Part shown: positions 1 through 8,003 of the stretch, piece by piece
Numbering within the stretch: position 1 is the stretch's first letter
Layout of the letters: each line of letters opens with the position of its first letter
DNA from: Candidatus Bathyarchaeota archaeon RBG_16_48_13
Lineage (GTDB): Archaea; Thermoproteota; Bathyarchaeia; RBG-16-48-13
DNA length: 41,051 bases
Direction of reading: 5' to 3'
Assembly (NCBI GenBank): GCA_001775995.1
Contig: MEZH01000016.1
Coordinates: forward strand, 10,263-51,313
Made by a program: the position numbers and the translations under genes
The notes under the pieces: generated by a model
Database searches by the model: none
What the model was told of the DNA's origin: nothing
Seen by the model: only the letters and a program-made list of their open reading frames with translations

Positions 1-181
1 AGTCGCAATAAAGTAAACAATAATCTCTTCCTTTTTTTTGAAAGAGACTCTCAGAACTTTTCCTCCGTTGTCGCTATGCGTGCGCACGCCAAAGATAGCA
101 ATTCTCTTCATGCCTCCTCGAATACTGGTCCTAGAGCATGCGTGCGACAAACGGAGTTGTCCAAAAAATCACTCTTTTGTT

Positions 182-1381
182 TTATCTTGTCATCATTCTT
201 CTGAACACGGGTACCGCTATTGCGGTCATTACCACCCCAAACGCTATCAGTACCGTTAGCTCTGTGGTAATTTCGGGTATTCCTGCTCCTAAAACCATGA
301 CTTTCCTAAGGGCTTCCGATGCGTAGGTGAGGGGAAGCACCTTTGAGATATCTTGCATATACCATGGCATTTGCTGTATTGGGAAGAATACGCCGCTGAG
401 GAACATCATCGGGAACATCAGCGTCATCATCATCATCTGCGCTGTCTCCTGGTCTTTTGCGAAGGAGGTTATTACGATGCCGAGCCCAACGAAGCTAAAT
501 ATACCCAGCAAGAGCAGGCCGAATACAAGCAGGATGCTTCCCTGAATTGCGACACCGAACAAGCCCACGGACAACACCAGTATTAGGACCCCTTGGATCA
601 GGCCTCTTGCAGTCTGGCCGAGGGTTTTCCCGAGTATTATGGACAGTCTGTTGATTGGTGCGACCATCATTCCGTCCAATGTGCCAATTTCTTTCTCTTG
701 GGATATGGCCACGGGGAGCCCAGTCATGACGCTCATCATCACGGTCATAGCCATTAACCCCGGAGCGATGAAGTCGAAGTAACTAGGGTTTCCGCCAACA
801 ACTCCTTCCGTCTGAACCTTGTAGGGTTTTACGATCGCCAGGGAATTGTTCGCGTTGACTGCTGGACTTAGCATCTGAACTTTCTGTTGAGCCAACATTG
901 TGCCCATTTGATCAAACACCGCGGACAAAACGCCCTGAATGGTCACTGATATTTGAGGATTAGACTGGTCAGTCACAATGATCAAAGTCCCCTGTTTCCC
1001 ATTCAATATGCTCGTGCTGAAATTGCTTGGGACGACTATGCCCCCATAAATATCGCCTTTCTGAACCATACTCTTGATGTCACCAACACTCGACGCGTTA
1101 GAAAAGACCATTATCCCTGTCTTATCGTTGATCTGCCGCAAGACCATGGTAAAAGTTTGGCTTGCAATAGTGGAATTGCCATAACCCACATCCTCATTCA
1201 CCAGCGCAACAGGCAAGTTGCTCATAGAGCTGCCGTTAGATGGATAAATGAAGCCTACCATGACCATCATGAACATCGGCATTAGCACAAGTAGGACCAA
1301 CCCCAATCGATTCCTGAACAACTCCATTAGATCTTTCCAAGCGATCCTAAAACTGTGTGAAAGTAGAGTTCTTGCACCCAT
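182..1381 (-). CDS. ABC-2 type transporter permease
   Basis: 399 aa; N-terminal TM, large extracytoplasmic segment, then about 5 TM helices; typical ABC-2 text (MTVMMSVMTGLPVAISQEKEIGTLDGMMVAPI...SGVFFPIQQMPWYMQDISKVLPLTYASEALR); directly downstream of the ATPase gene. Confidence 0.93.
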   Translation of the reverse strand: MGARTLLSHSFRIAWKDLMELFRNRLGLVLLVLMPMFMMVMVGFIYPSNGSSMSNLPVALVNEDVGYGNSTIASQTFTMVLRQINDKTGIMVFSNASSVGDIKSMVQKGDIYGGIVVPSNFSTSILNGKQGTLIIVTDQSNPQISVTIQGVLSAVFDQMGTMLAQQKVQMLSPAVNANNSLAIVKPYKVQTEGVVGGNPSYFDFIAPGLMAMTVMMSVMTGLPVAISQEKEIGTLDGMMVAPINRLSIILGKTLGQTARGLIQGVLILVLSVGLFGVAIQGSILLVFGLLLLGIFSFVGLGIVITSFAKDQETAQMMMMTLMFPMMFLSGVFFPIQQMPWYMQDISKVLPLTYASEALRKVMVLGAGIPEITTELTVLIAFGVVMTAIAVPVFRRMMTR

Positions 1382-1387
1382 AGCGCC

Positions 1388-2407
1388 TCACCTTGTCCTT
1401 CCCTGTGGTGCCCCAAAGCGACGATGCGTTGCCATTGGCATCTTCTGATCCGCGGTGTCCCTCACTTGGTGACCCGTTAGGTGCAGGAACACATCTTCAA
1501 GCGTGGGTTGAAGGTTTTCCATAGAATCTATCTTTCCGTTTTTCGCCCTTATCGCATCGATCACAGAGTCGAACGCCTCATCCCCATGAACAAGAATCTT
1601 CAAATGGGTCGAGTTTTCTTGAGTCACAGAATCCGCGCATTTAAGCGCCCGAACCGTTTCGACAAGCTCTGAAGTAAGATTTGCCATCTCCAGGTTCAAT
1701 ATCGTAGTACCAACTCCTGAAATCAGTTTTTTCAAATTCGTTGAGGTATCAAGCGCGACAATCTTGCCGTGGTCCATAATGCCTATGCGATCACACAATA
1801 AATCAGCATCAACCATCATGTGCGTCGTTATTATTATGGTGGTTTTGTTTTCTCTATTGAGTTTCTTTATGAACTCCCTTATCTCAACAGACGATTGAGG
1901 ATCCAAACCCATTGTTGGTTCATCTAAGAACAGCACTTGGGGCAGGTTAAGGAGAGCCCGTATCACGTTCATCCTCTGTCGCATGCCTGTCGAAAACGTG
2001 CCCACCTGAGAATCCTTCCATTTGGTGAGTTGGACCAGCTCTAGCAGTTCCTCAATTCTCTTCGCCAAGACATCTTTCGGAATGTTGAAGAGACTCCCAA
2101 AAAACCGCAGGTTCTCTCTGGCCGTCAAACGATTGTACATTATCATCTTCTCGGAAACGATGCCTATCAGTTTTCGCACATTGGTGTCGTTTTTCACGAC
2201 GTCGTATCCGCCAATCGTTGCAGTTCCCTTTGTGGGCCTTGCTAACGTGGAGAGCATGCGTAAGGTGGTGCTCTTGCCAGCTCCGTTAGGACCGAGTAGG
2301 CCAAGTATCTCACCTTTCTTAACGTCAAACGAGATGTCGTCAACCGCTACGAAATCGTTGAATGTTTTCGTGAGGTTCTCAACCTCGATTATTGATTCGT
2401 TTTCCAA
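1388..2407 (-). CDS. ABC transporter ATP-binding protein (DrrA-like)
   Basis: Walker A GPNGAGKST, signature-like FSTGMRQRMN, Walker B VLFLDEPTMGLD. ORF track opens at 2494, but a TTG at 2407 (LENESIIEVENLTKTF) is the more likely start. Confidence 0.93.
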   Translation of the reverse strand: MENESIIEVENLTKTFNDFVAVDDISFDVKKGEILGLLGPNGAGKSTTLRMLSTLARPTKGTATIGGYDVVKNDTNVRKLIGIVSEKMIMYNRLTARENLRFFGSLFNIPKDVLAKRIEELLELVQLTKWKDSQVGTFSTGMRQRMNVIRALLNLPQVLFLDEPTMGLDPQSSVEIREFIKKLNRENKTTIIITTHMMVDADLLCDRIGIMDHGKIVALDTSTNLKKLISGVGTTILNLEMANLTSELVETVRALKCADSVTQENSTHLKILVHGDEAFDSVIDAIRAKNGKIDSMENLQPTLEDVFLHLTGHQVRDTADQKMPMATHRRFGAPQGRTR

Positions 2408-2461
2408 CGGGAAATCACCGAATATATTCTTCGGTGCAATATATACGAGCAAAATATAAAT

Positions 2462-2489
2462 ATTTCGGATACAATTGTACATTCGAAAT
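2462..2489. promoter_or_regulatory. Candidate PadR operator between divergent PadR and ABC genes
   Basis: ATTTCG-GATACAATTGTACATT-CGAAAT: ATTTCG/CGAAAT arms around the perfect palindrome TACAATTGTA (2470-2479), next to an AT-rich box (AAAATATAAATATTT) in the divergent intergenic region. Confidence 0.5.
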
Positions 2490-2492
2490 GCC

Positions 2493-3059
2493 ATGTTCGC
2501 CCAGAACGTAGAGGAGAATCAGAGAACTGCACGTTGGCTGAAGGAAGCTCAAAAGGGATACATTCGCGTCGCGGTGCTCATCCTCCTAAATAGGAAACCG
2601 GCTCACGGCTACGAAATCATGAAGGAAATCAAGGACAGAACCAAAGGTTTCTGGAAGCCGACCGCCGGCGGCGTCTACCCAATCCTCCTAGACCTAGAAA
2701 AAGCAAGATACGTCGAAGGAGAATGGTCCACCCAAAATAACAGAAAGATAAAAGTCTACAAAATCACTGAAACAGGCAGAACGATTCTCAGAAATGCAAT
2801 TGTCAAACAAAACGAAATTGCCAACAACATGAACACCCTGTTTGGAGAATTTGCGAGAGACGTTTTAAACCTGGAACAAACAACATTACCCTTCCCAATA
2901 ATGCCCACCCCTTTCTCACCCTTTCTTGAGGAGAAAGATCGTGAATCTGAAGATAAGACAGAAGACTTGGAGCGAAAACGTATCGATCTTAAACGCATGA
3001 TCAAAATGTTGCAGGATGAGCTCCAGACAACAAACAAAAGACTAGCCAAAGCGAAATAA
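2493..3059 (+). CDS. PadR family transcriptional regulator
   Basis: YIRVAVLILLNRKPAHGYEIMKEIKDRTKGFWKPTAGGVYPILLDLEKARYVEGEW...YKITETGR is classic PadR winged helix, followed by a C-terminal coiled coil. ORF track opens at a TTG at 2475; ATG at 2493 preferred. Confidence 0.93.
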   Translation: MFAQNVEENQRTARWLKEAQKGYIRVAVLILLNRKPAHGYEIMKEIKDRTKGFWKPTAGGVYPILLDLEKARYVEGEWSTQNNRKIKVYKITETGRTILRNAIVKQNEIANNMNTLFGEFARDVLNLEQTTLPFPIMPTPFSPFLEEKDRESEDKTEDLERKRIDLKRMIKMLQDELQTTNKRLAKAK

Positions 3060-3230
3060 CCGAGACGGATCAAATTCAGCCGCATGACCAGTGCTCTGCG
3101 ATCTTATGAGCCCACACAAGAATCCAATTCAGTTAGGCAAGAACGAAATCGGGCAGTTTTGGCTAGCGCGCGCCATTCTTCCGCAAGAACTATTAGCCCA
3201 TTCCACCTGTGTTCTTTGTGGCGACAACCT

Positions 3231-3596
3231 GTGAAAACATTGAAGAAACGCTTTGAAACAATAGACGAATATATCGCTACATTCCCCCGAAGCGTCCAAG
3301 ATATTTTAGAAGAACTGCGACAAACAATCCAAGATTCAGCGCCGGATGCCAAAGAGACAATCAGTTACCAAATGCCCGCTTTCAAATTGAATGGCAATTT
3401 GGTGTATTTCGCGGCGTTCAAGAATCATATTGGATTTTATCCCACTTCATCTGCCATTAGTGAATTCAAAAAAGAACTGTCTCATTATGAAGTAGCAAAA
3501 GGCACCGCCAGATTTCCCATAGACGGGCCGATCCCTTTTGACCTGATAAGGAAGATTGTGAAGTACAGAGTAAAACAGAATTTAGAAAAAAGGTGA
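3231..3596 (+). CDS. DUF1801 / YdhG-like domain protein
   Basis: FETIDEYIATFPRSVQDILEELRQTIQDSAPDAKETISYQMPAFKLNGNLVYFAAFKNHIGFYP...; GTG start at 3231. Confidence 0.85.
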   Translation: MKTLKKRFETIDEYIATFPRSVQDILEELRQTIQDSAPDAKETISYQMPAFKLNGNLVYFAAFKNHIGFYPTSSAISEFKKELSHYEVAKGTARFPIDGPIPFDLIRKIVKYRVKQNLEKR

Positions 3597-3734
3597 CAGC
3601 GGAGCGCGAGCTACAGACGTCTAAAGCTGCTGCAGCAACACCCCGATATCCTTGTTTGAATATTCTACCTCAACAATGCCTGGTGACAGCGAATCGAACT
3701 AAATCTTGATCCAAAGGCCTAGGGATCTGTTGAA

Positions 3735-4460
3735 CTATGCGATTTGCCATTTCTCTTTGAGTTTTCCCGCAGGACAATACTTGAGGCAGGGGGCGGGACA
3801 AAGCTTGTACGGTGTGCCAGGGATGGGTTCGCCGAGTTCCATTTCCGCTCGCCAACACGTCTCGACATTGTTCCGGCCTTCGTTGATGGCTTTCGCGATG
3901 CAGACCTTTTCGCAGACCATGCATTTGCCGCAGGGATCCCTTTCCAAGGGCTTGTCAGGGGTGAGCGGCGCGTTGGTGATTATGGCCGCCAAGCGGACGC
4001 GGGGTCCATACTGCGGAGTGATGAGTAGGCTGCTCTTGCCCACGGCTCCGAGGCCCGCCAATTGAGCGGCATGTTTCAGGGAGATCGATCCCCGCATGTA
4101 TTCCCAGTCCGTGGACAGGCTTTTCGAGGTCTTGGATGACTCGGGAGTCTTGTAAACAGGAGAAATCGCCGTGACGCCTTTGAAACCGTTCTCCGCGAGA
4201 ATTCCTATGATCTGGGTGCCGACTCTGGCCAGCTCATCCTCTCTGGCTTTTTTGACGATCCGCCTCTCCTCCGGGGAAGCCTCCTCGATCACTTTGTCAG
4301 GCATCTGAATTGCCATTACTATGACGCTCTTGGCGTCTGGAAGCACATCTCTGGGCCTGCGGCCCTCGGTGACGTTCCATCCTTTGGCGGACGCTATGCC
4401 GACGAGGCTTATCCCTTCAAACATCGCCAGGGCTTTGATCACTGAAGTCAGATCATGCAC
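3735..4460 (-). CDS. Epoxyqueuosine reductase-like 4Fe-4S protein
   Basis: QueG-like text (LAGLGAVGKSSLLITPQYGPRVRLAAIIT) and Fe-S cysteines DPCGKCMVCEKVC / CPAPCLKYCP. Confidence 0.85.
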   Translation of the reverse strand: MHDLTSVIKALAMFEGISLVGIASAKGWNVTEGRRPRDVLPDAKSVIVMAIQMPDKVIEEASPEERRIVKKAREDELARVGTQIIGILAENGFKGVTAISPVYKTPESSKTSKSLSTDWEYMRGSISLKHAAQLAGLGAVGKSSLLITPQYGPRVRLAAIITNAPLTPDKPLERDPCGKCMVCEKVCIAKAINEGRNNVETCWRAEMELGEPIPGTPYKLCPAPCLKYCPAGKLKEKWQIA

Positions 4461-4700
4461 GATGAATCAATAAATCAGTGTTCACGCTGTTCTTTAATTC
4501 TTTTTGTATGCTTGTTTTCAGAGGATCAGTAACCTGAGGCACAGGCAGCGTCTTCAAAGCATCTGCTACTGACTTGCCAACCCGTACGTCCTTTCATTGT
4601 AACAATTAGCAAATGCATCATGAGTCCTCTTCTCAACCCTTTTATAATTCCTCGATAGAATTGCCCCCGATTAACACAAGAGACTTTGAGGTTTCAAAAA

Positions 4701-5042
4701 ATGCTGTTCCTGAACATATTGAAGGCATATATGCCTTTGCCGATACCTCTGGCCCAATTTGCCGAGCTGGCGGTCAAGCACCGGGACTACCTGAGGAGGC
4801 TCGAGAAAGAGGGAAAGATAAAGTTCACCGCCGCCTTCCTGGGGAAGCGGGCTAGGGTGATAATCTTCGACGTCGAGTCCGACGAGGAGCTCTTCGAGTG
4901 CATAAACGCGGACCCGCTATTCAACTACATGGAGCGGGAGACCCACGCGCTCATCTCGAACGAGAAGGTCTACTCCATATACGAAGGGATCGAGAAAGCC
5001 TCGTCCAAGAAAACACCTGCGAAGAAATTCAAGCGAGAATGA
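4701..5042 (+). CDS. Small dimeric alpha/beta-barrel (muconolactone-isomerase/YCII-like) protein
   Basis: YMPLPIPLAQFAELAVKHRDYLRRLEKEGKIKFTAAFLGKRARVIIFDVESDEELFECINADPLFNYMERETHAL; start uncertain (4686 or 4701). Confidence 0.7.
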   Translation: MLFLNILKAYMPLPIPLAQFAELAVKHRDYLRRLEKEGKIKFTAAFLGKRARVIIFDVESDEELFECINADPLFNYMERETHALISNEKVYSIYEGIEKASSKKTPAKKFKRE

Positions 5043-5165
5043 ATTGAGAGCGAGTACCCAAAAGGCTCCTGCTGCAGGGAATGCAGGCAGTTTAGAGCGC
5101 ACACATCGCATGACTTAAAAGGCGTCAGCAACCAAAAGATACCTATTGGTTGGGATCGAAGAATC

Positions 5166-5732
5166 ATGCGCCCATATCCGGTCATCCTGTGTTTTGTGCT
5201 GGTCTTCTCATCTCTGGCAGGCCTTGCGTTGCCCCCCGTGAGGGCCGCGGACTGGCAGCAAGTGACCCGCTTCACCGGGTCGGGAACCCAGCAATTGAAC
5301 ACCACAGAGTTCAGCATAGCCGGGTCCGAGTGGCGCATAGTGTGGAGCTACACTCCCAATAGCATCGAGCCGAGCCTTACGATATTCAGCTTCTTCATCG
5401 TCAGGCACGGAGAAGGGGCTCCCTTCGGCGAATACGTATACGAGTCTGGGACCGACACGACGAGCGGCGTCCTCTACATCCATGAGGGACCCAGACCCTA
5501 TTACCTGATGATCTTGGCGGCCAACACCGCGGGGTACACGATCACTGTGGAGTCTGACAGGAGTACCGAGGTCGGGACGGGGATGCTCACCCTGATAATC
5601 GCGTTGGTCATCGCGATCCCGGTGGCTCTCATAATCGTCATGGTGTACATCCTGAGGAAGAGAAAGCGCACACAGAAGGCACCGACCTTTGCGGAATATC
5701 CGCAGCCTCCCCCTCCGCCTCCCCCCGCTTAG
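5166..5732 (+). CDS. Secreted, membrane-anchored protein with proline-rich cytoplasmic tail
   Basis: N-terminal signal peptide, beta-rich ectodomain, C-terminal TM (LTLIIALVIAIPVALIIVMVYIL) then RKRKR and a PPPPPPPA tail. Confidence 0.75.
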   Translation: MRPYPVILCFVLVFSSLAGLALPPVRAADWQQVTRFTGSGTQQLNTTEFSIAGSEWRIVWSYTPNSIEPSLTIFSFFIVRHGEGAPFGEYVYESGTDTTSGVLYIHEGPRPYYLMILAANTAGYTITVESDRSTEVGTGMLTLIIALVIAIPVALIIVMVYILRKRKRTQKAPTFAEYPQPPPPPPPA

Positions 5733-5842
5733 TCTCGCGCGAATGCTGTAGGAACAAAGCGCCATTCAATGGTATTAGTGTCATCAGATGTCAGCATATG
5801 AGTGCGCGCGCTATGTCAGTGGAAACATTGGTCGCGAGAATA

Positions 5843-7171
5843 TTAATCTAGCAATCGTATTCTCAGGCTCCTTCTTCGGGATGAAGGATCTGATTTTAGA
5901 GTCTCCGTTGCGGAAAGAGAAACTTCACGATCGCTGTCTACATGTATCACAAACTCGATCTGAGGCACACCTCGAGGTGACGGCGTTATCCCTGTGAATT
6001 GCACCCTCCCCAGAGACACATTTTTCTCTATCTTCTGGTTCTCTCCAAATGCTATGTGGAGGTTCATTTCAGTTTGATTGTCAGCCAAGGTTGAAAAGAT
6101 TCCTCGATGCTCTAATGGCAATGAGCTTCCCATCTTGATAAGAGGGGTGAAGACCCCTCCCAATGTCTCGACCCCGATGGAACCGCGATCTAAGTTGATC
6201 CTTCCGAGCCTCAAGCTTTCTTCAGTTGGCTTTGCAGGAAGATTAGTCTCAACATACGCCTTGTTGTGCAGGGTTTCTGCGTGTTGCGGGTTGATTTCCA
6301 GAGCCTTATCAAAGCACCTTAACGCTTCATCAATATGGCCCAAACCCGCCAGAACAATTCCTTTACTACTCCAGGCATCCGTGTACTGAGGGCTCATTCG
6401 CAGTGCTTTGTCGAAGCATTCTAAGGCCTCACTCAAACGATTGATACTATTGAGACTGTTCCCTTTTGCGTTCCAAGTCTCTGTGTCTTGTGGGTTGATC
6501 TTCAGAGCTTTGTCGAGGCATTTTATTGCTTCATCGAAGCGTCTCAACTCATGGAGCATAGTTCCTTTCTTATACCATGCCTCTCTAAGTTGCGGATTTG
6601 TTGCCAGAGCATTATCATAACAGTTCATTGCTTCATCAAGACGACCCATCTTACGGAGGTCGTTTGCCTTGTTGTACCAAGCCTTTGCGTCTTGTGGGTT
6701 GATTCTCAAGGCCATATCGCAGCATTCTATCGCTTCATCAAGACGGCCCAAATAGTAGCAGCTCGCTCCCTTGGCATTCCATGCACTTGCATCTTGTGGG
6801 TTGATTTCCAGAGCTTTGTCGAAGTATCTTATTGCTTCATCAAAACGATCGAGACTATTGAGCGCAGCTCCCTTCCCGTACCAAGCTTCTTCGTAACGAG
6901 GGCTAATTGCCAGAGCGCTCTCGTAACGTATTGCCGCTTCATCAAAACGACCATATTCGTAGTGAATCGATCCCTTGTACCACAAAACTTCTGCGTCTCG
7001 CGGGTTGATTTCCAGAACCTTATCGAAGCATTTCAAAGCCTCATCAAAACGTCCAGAATCCGCAAGGTCCTTTCCCTTTTTCTTCCACTTTTTCGTTTCA
7101 TTATCTGGCAATTCGTCTGGTTTTGGAGTGTCAGTTGCCTCTTTTTCTTTCTTCCGTTTGAAGATGTTCAT
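5843..7171 (-). CDS. TPR repeat protein with C-terminal Hsp70/DnaK-like substrate-binding beta-domain
   Basis: Eight 34-aa TPRs (FDEAIRYFDKALEINPQDASAWNAKGASCYYLGR etc.) followed by SIGVETLGGVFTPLIKMGSSLPLEHRGIFSTLADNQTEMNLHIAFGENQKIEKNVSLGRVQFTGITPSPRGVPQIEFVIHVDSDREVSLSATE, matching the DnaK SBD-beta pattern. Confidence 0.92.
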   Translation of the reverse strand: MNIFKRKKEKEATDTPKPDELPDNETKKWKKKGKDLADSGRFDEALKCFDKVLEINPRDAEVLWYKGSIHYEYGRFDEAAIRYESALAISPRYEEAWYGKGAALNSLDRFDEAIRYFDKALEINPQDASAWNAKGASCYYLGRLDEAIECCDMALRINPQDAKAWYNKANDLRKMGRLDEAMNCYDNALATNPQLREAWYKKGTMLHELRRFDEAIKCLDKALKINPQDTETWNAKGNSLNSINRLSEALECFDKALRMSPQYTDAWSSKGIVLAGLGHIDEALRCFDKALEINPQHAETLHNKAYVETNLPAKPTEESLRLGRINLDRGSIGVETLGGVFTPLIKMGSSLPLEHRGIFSTLADNQTEMNLHIAFGENQKIEKNVSLGRVQFTGITPSPRGVPQIEFVIHVDSDREVSLSATETLKSDPSSRRRSLRIRLLD

Positions 7172-7469
7172 ATATCAGTCACCTTGTAGTTCAAACAACG
7201 CTTCTTCGTTGAAGGCTTACGTGTTTTTTGCGAGCGCTCATACCAAATCAAGGTGTCAAGATTCCAATTCCAGCTTAGAAAATGATTGTGAATAATGAAC
7301 CCGCCTAAGAAGGGAATAGAAAGCCCAAACATCAAGGCCTTGATTCTGTCAGAAAAAGTATGGGTCAATCAAGACACTGATTGTATTATGGAATCGATAG
7401 ATTCTTAATACTTCTGTCTGTTGCTTGTTTCCGAGCGCGCTTACAGCAGGTGAGGTCCAGGGGTGTGAA

Positions 7470-7910
7470 TTACTTGCCTCTGCCGCTGCATCTCTTGCAA
7501 ATGCCGTGAATGTCGAGGCGCTGCCCTGTCCGCGTGAACTCCTTCTTGGCAGCAAATTTCGCAACCATTTCCCTAGCGGCAGGATCTTCCATGTCCTCTA
7601 TGCTCCCGCATCGGAGGCAGACCAAGTTTATGTGGGGCTCCATGCAGGAATCGAACCTCGCCTGGCTTCCGGGGAAATCCAGCTCCTGGACCAACCCGTG
7701 TTCAGTCAATATCTGAAGCGTCTTGTATACTGTCGCGAGGCTGACGGTGGGATGGACCTTCCTCACTTCATCGTAGACCCTCTGCGCGGTCGGATGGTCT
7801 CGACTCTGGAGCGCGTACCGGCACACCGCTATCCTCTGGGGAGTGGCCCTGTACCCCTTCTTGCGGAGGCTCTCGATAATCAGCGCGTCTGACTTGAGGA
7901 AGCTGCTCAT
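7470..7910 (-). CDS. Fur/PerR family transcriptional regulator
   Basis: GYRATPQRIAVCRYALQSRDHPTAQRVYDEVRKVHPTVSLATVYKTLQILTEHGLVQEL...HINLVCLRCGSIED...HGICKRC. Confidence 0.93.
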   Translation of the reverse strand: MSSFLKSDALIIESLRKKGYRATPQRIAVCRYALQSRDHPTAQRVYDEVRKVHPTVSLATVYKTLQILTEHGLVQELDFPGSQARFDSCMEPHINLVCLRCGSIEDMEDPAAREMVAKFAAKKEFTRTGQRLDIHGICKRCSGRGK

Positions 7911-7914
7911 AGCT

Positions 7915-7933
7915 CTTATTAGATAATAATAAG
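7915..7933. promoter_or_regulatory. Candidate Fur/PerR operator
   Basis: Perfect inverted repeat CTTATTA-GATAA-TAATAAG (7-5-7) immediately upstream of fur and within the divergent fur/catalase promoter region. Confidence 0.65.
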
Positions 7934-8003
7934 TCTTAAATAACCTTTGAGCCAGTCAAATGCTTGGAATACTCAATAATGTGAAGAGGGAGGTTCCTCA
8001 AAA

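Noticed and set aside
2022-2459. 145-aa plus-strand ORF opposite the ABC ATPase
   Set aside because: Ser-rich shadow ORF; Walker A/B motifs are on the other strand.
3605-3690. Minus-strand FDSLSPGIVEVEYSNKDIGVLLQQL* after the QueG-like gene
   Set aside because: Possible C-terminal gene remnant; too short to assign.
3680-3725. tRNA-like appearance (GCGAATCGAACTAAATC... near the gene end)
   Set aside because: No cloverleaf, T-loop consensus or CCA-proximal acceptor stem could be assembled.
4499-4600. Minus-strand open stretch VRVGKSVADALKTLPVPQVTDPLKTSIQKELKNSVNTDLLIHRA*
   Set aside because: Looks protein-like and could be another gene remnant, but it has no start and no family I can name.
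6214-7171. Tandem ~102-nt DNA repeats
   Set aside because: Explained by 34-aa TPR coding repeats, not a CRISPR or satellite.
6488-7189. 233-aa plus-strand ORF opposite the TPR gene
   Set aside because: Repetitive shadow of the TPR repeats; no independent support.
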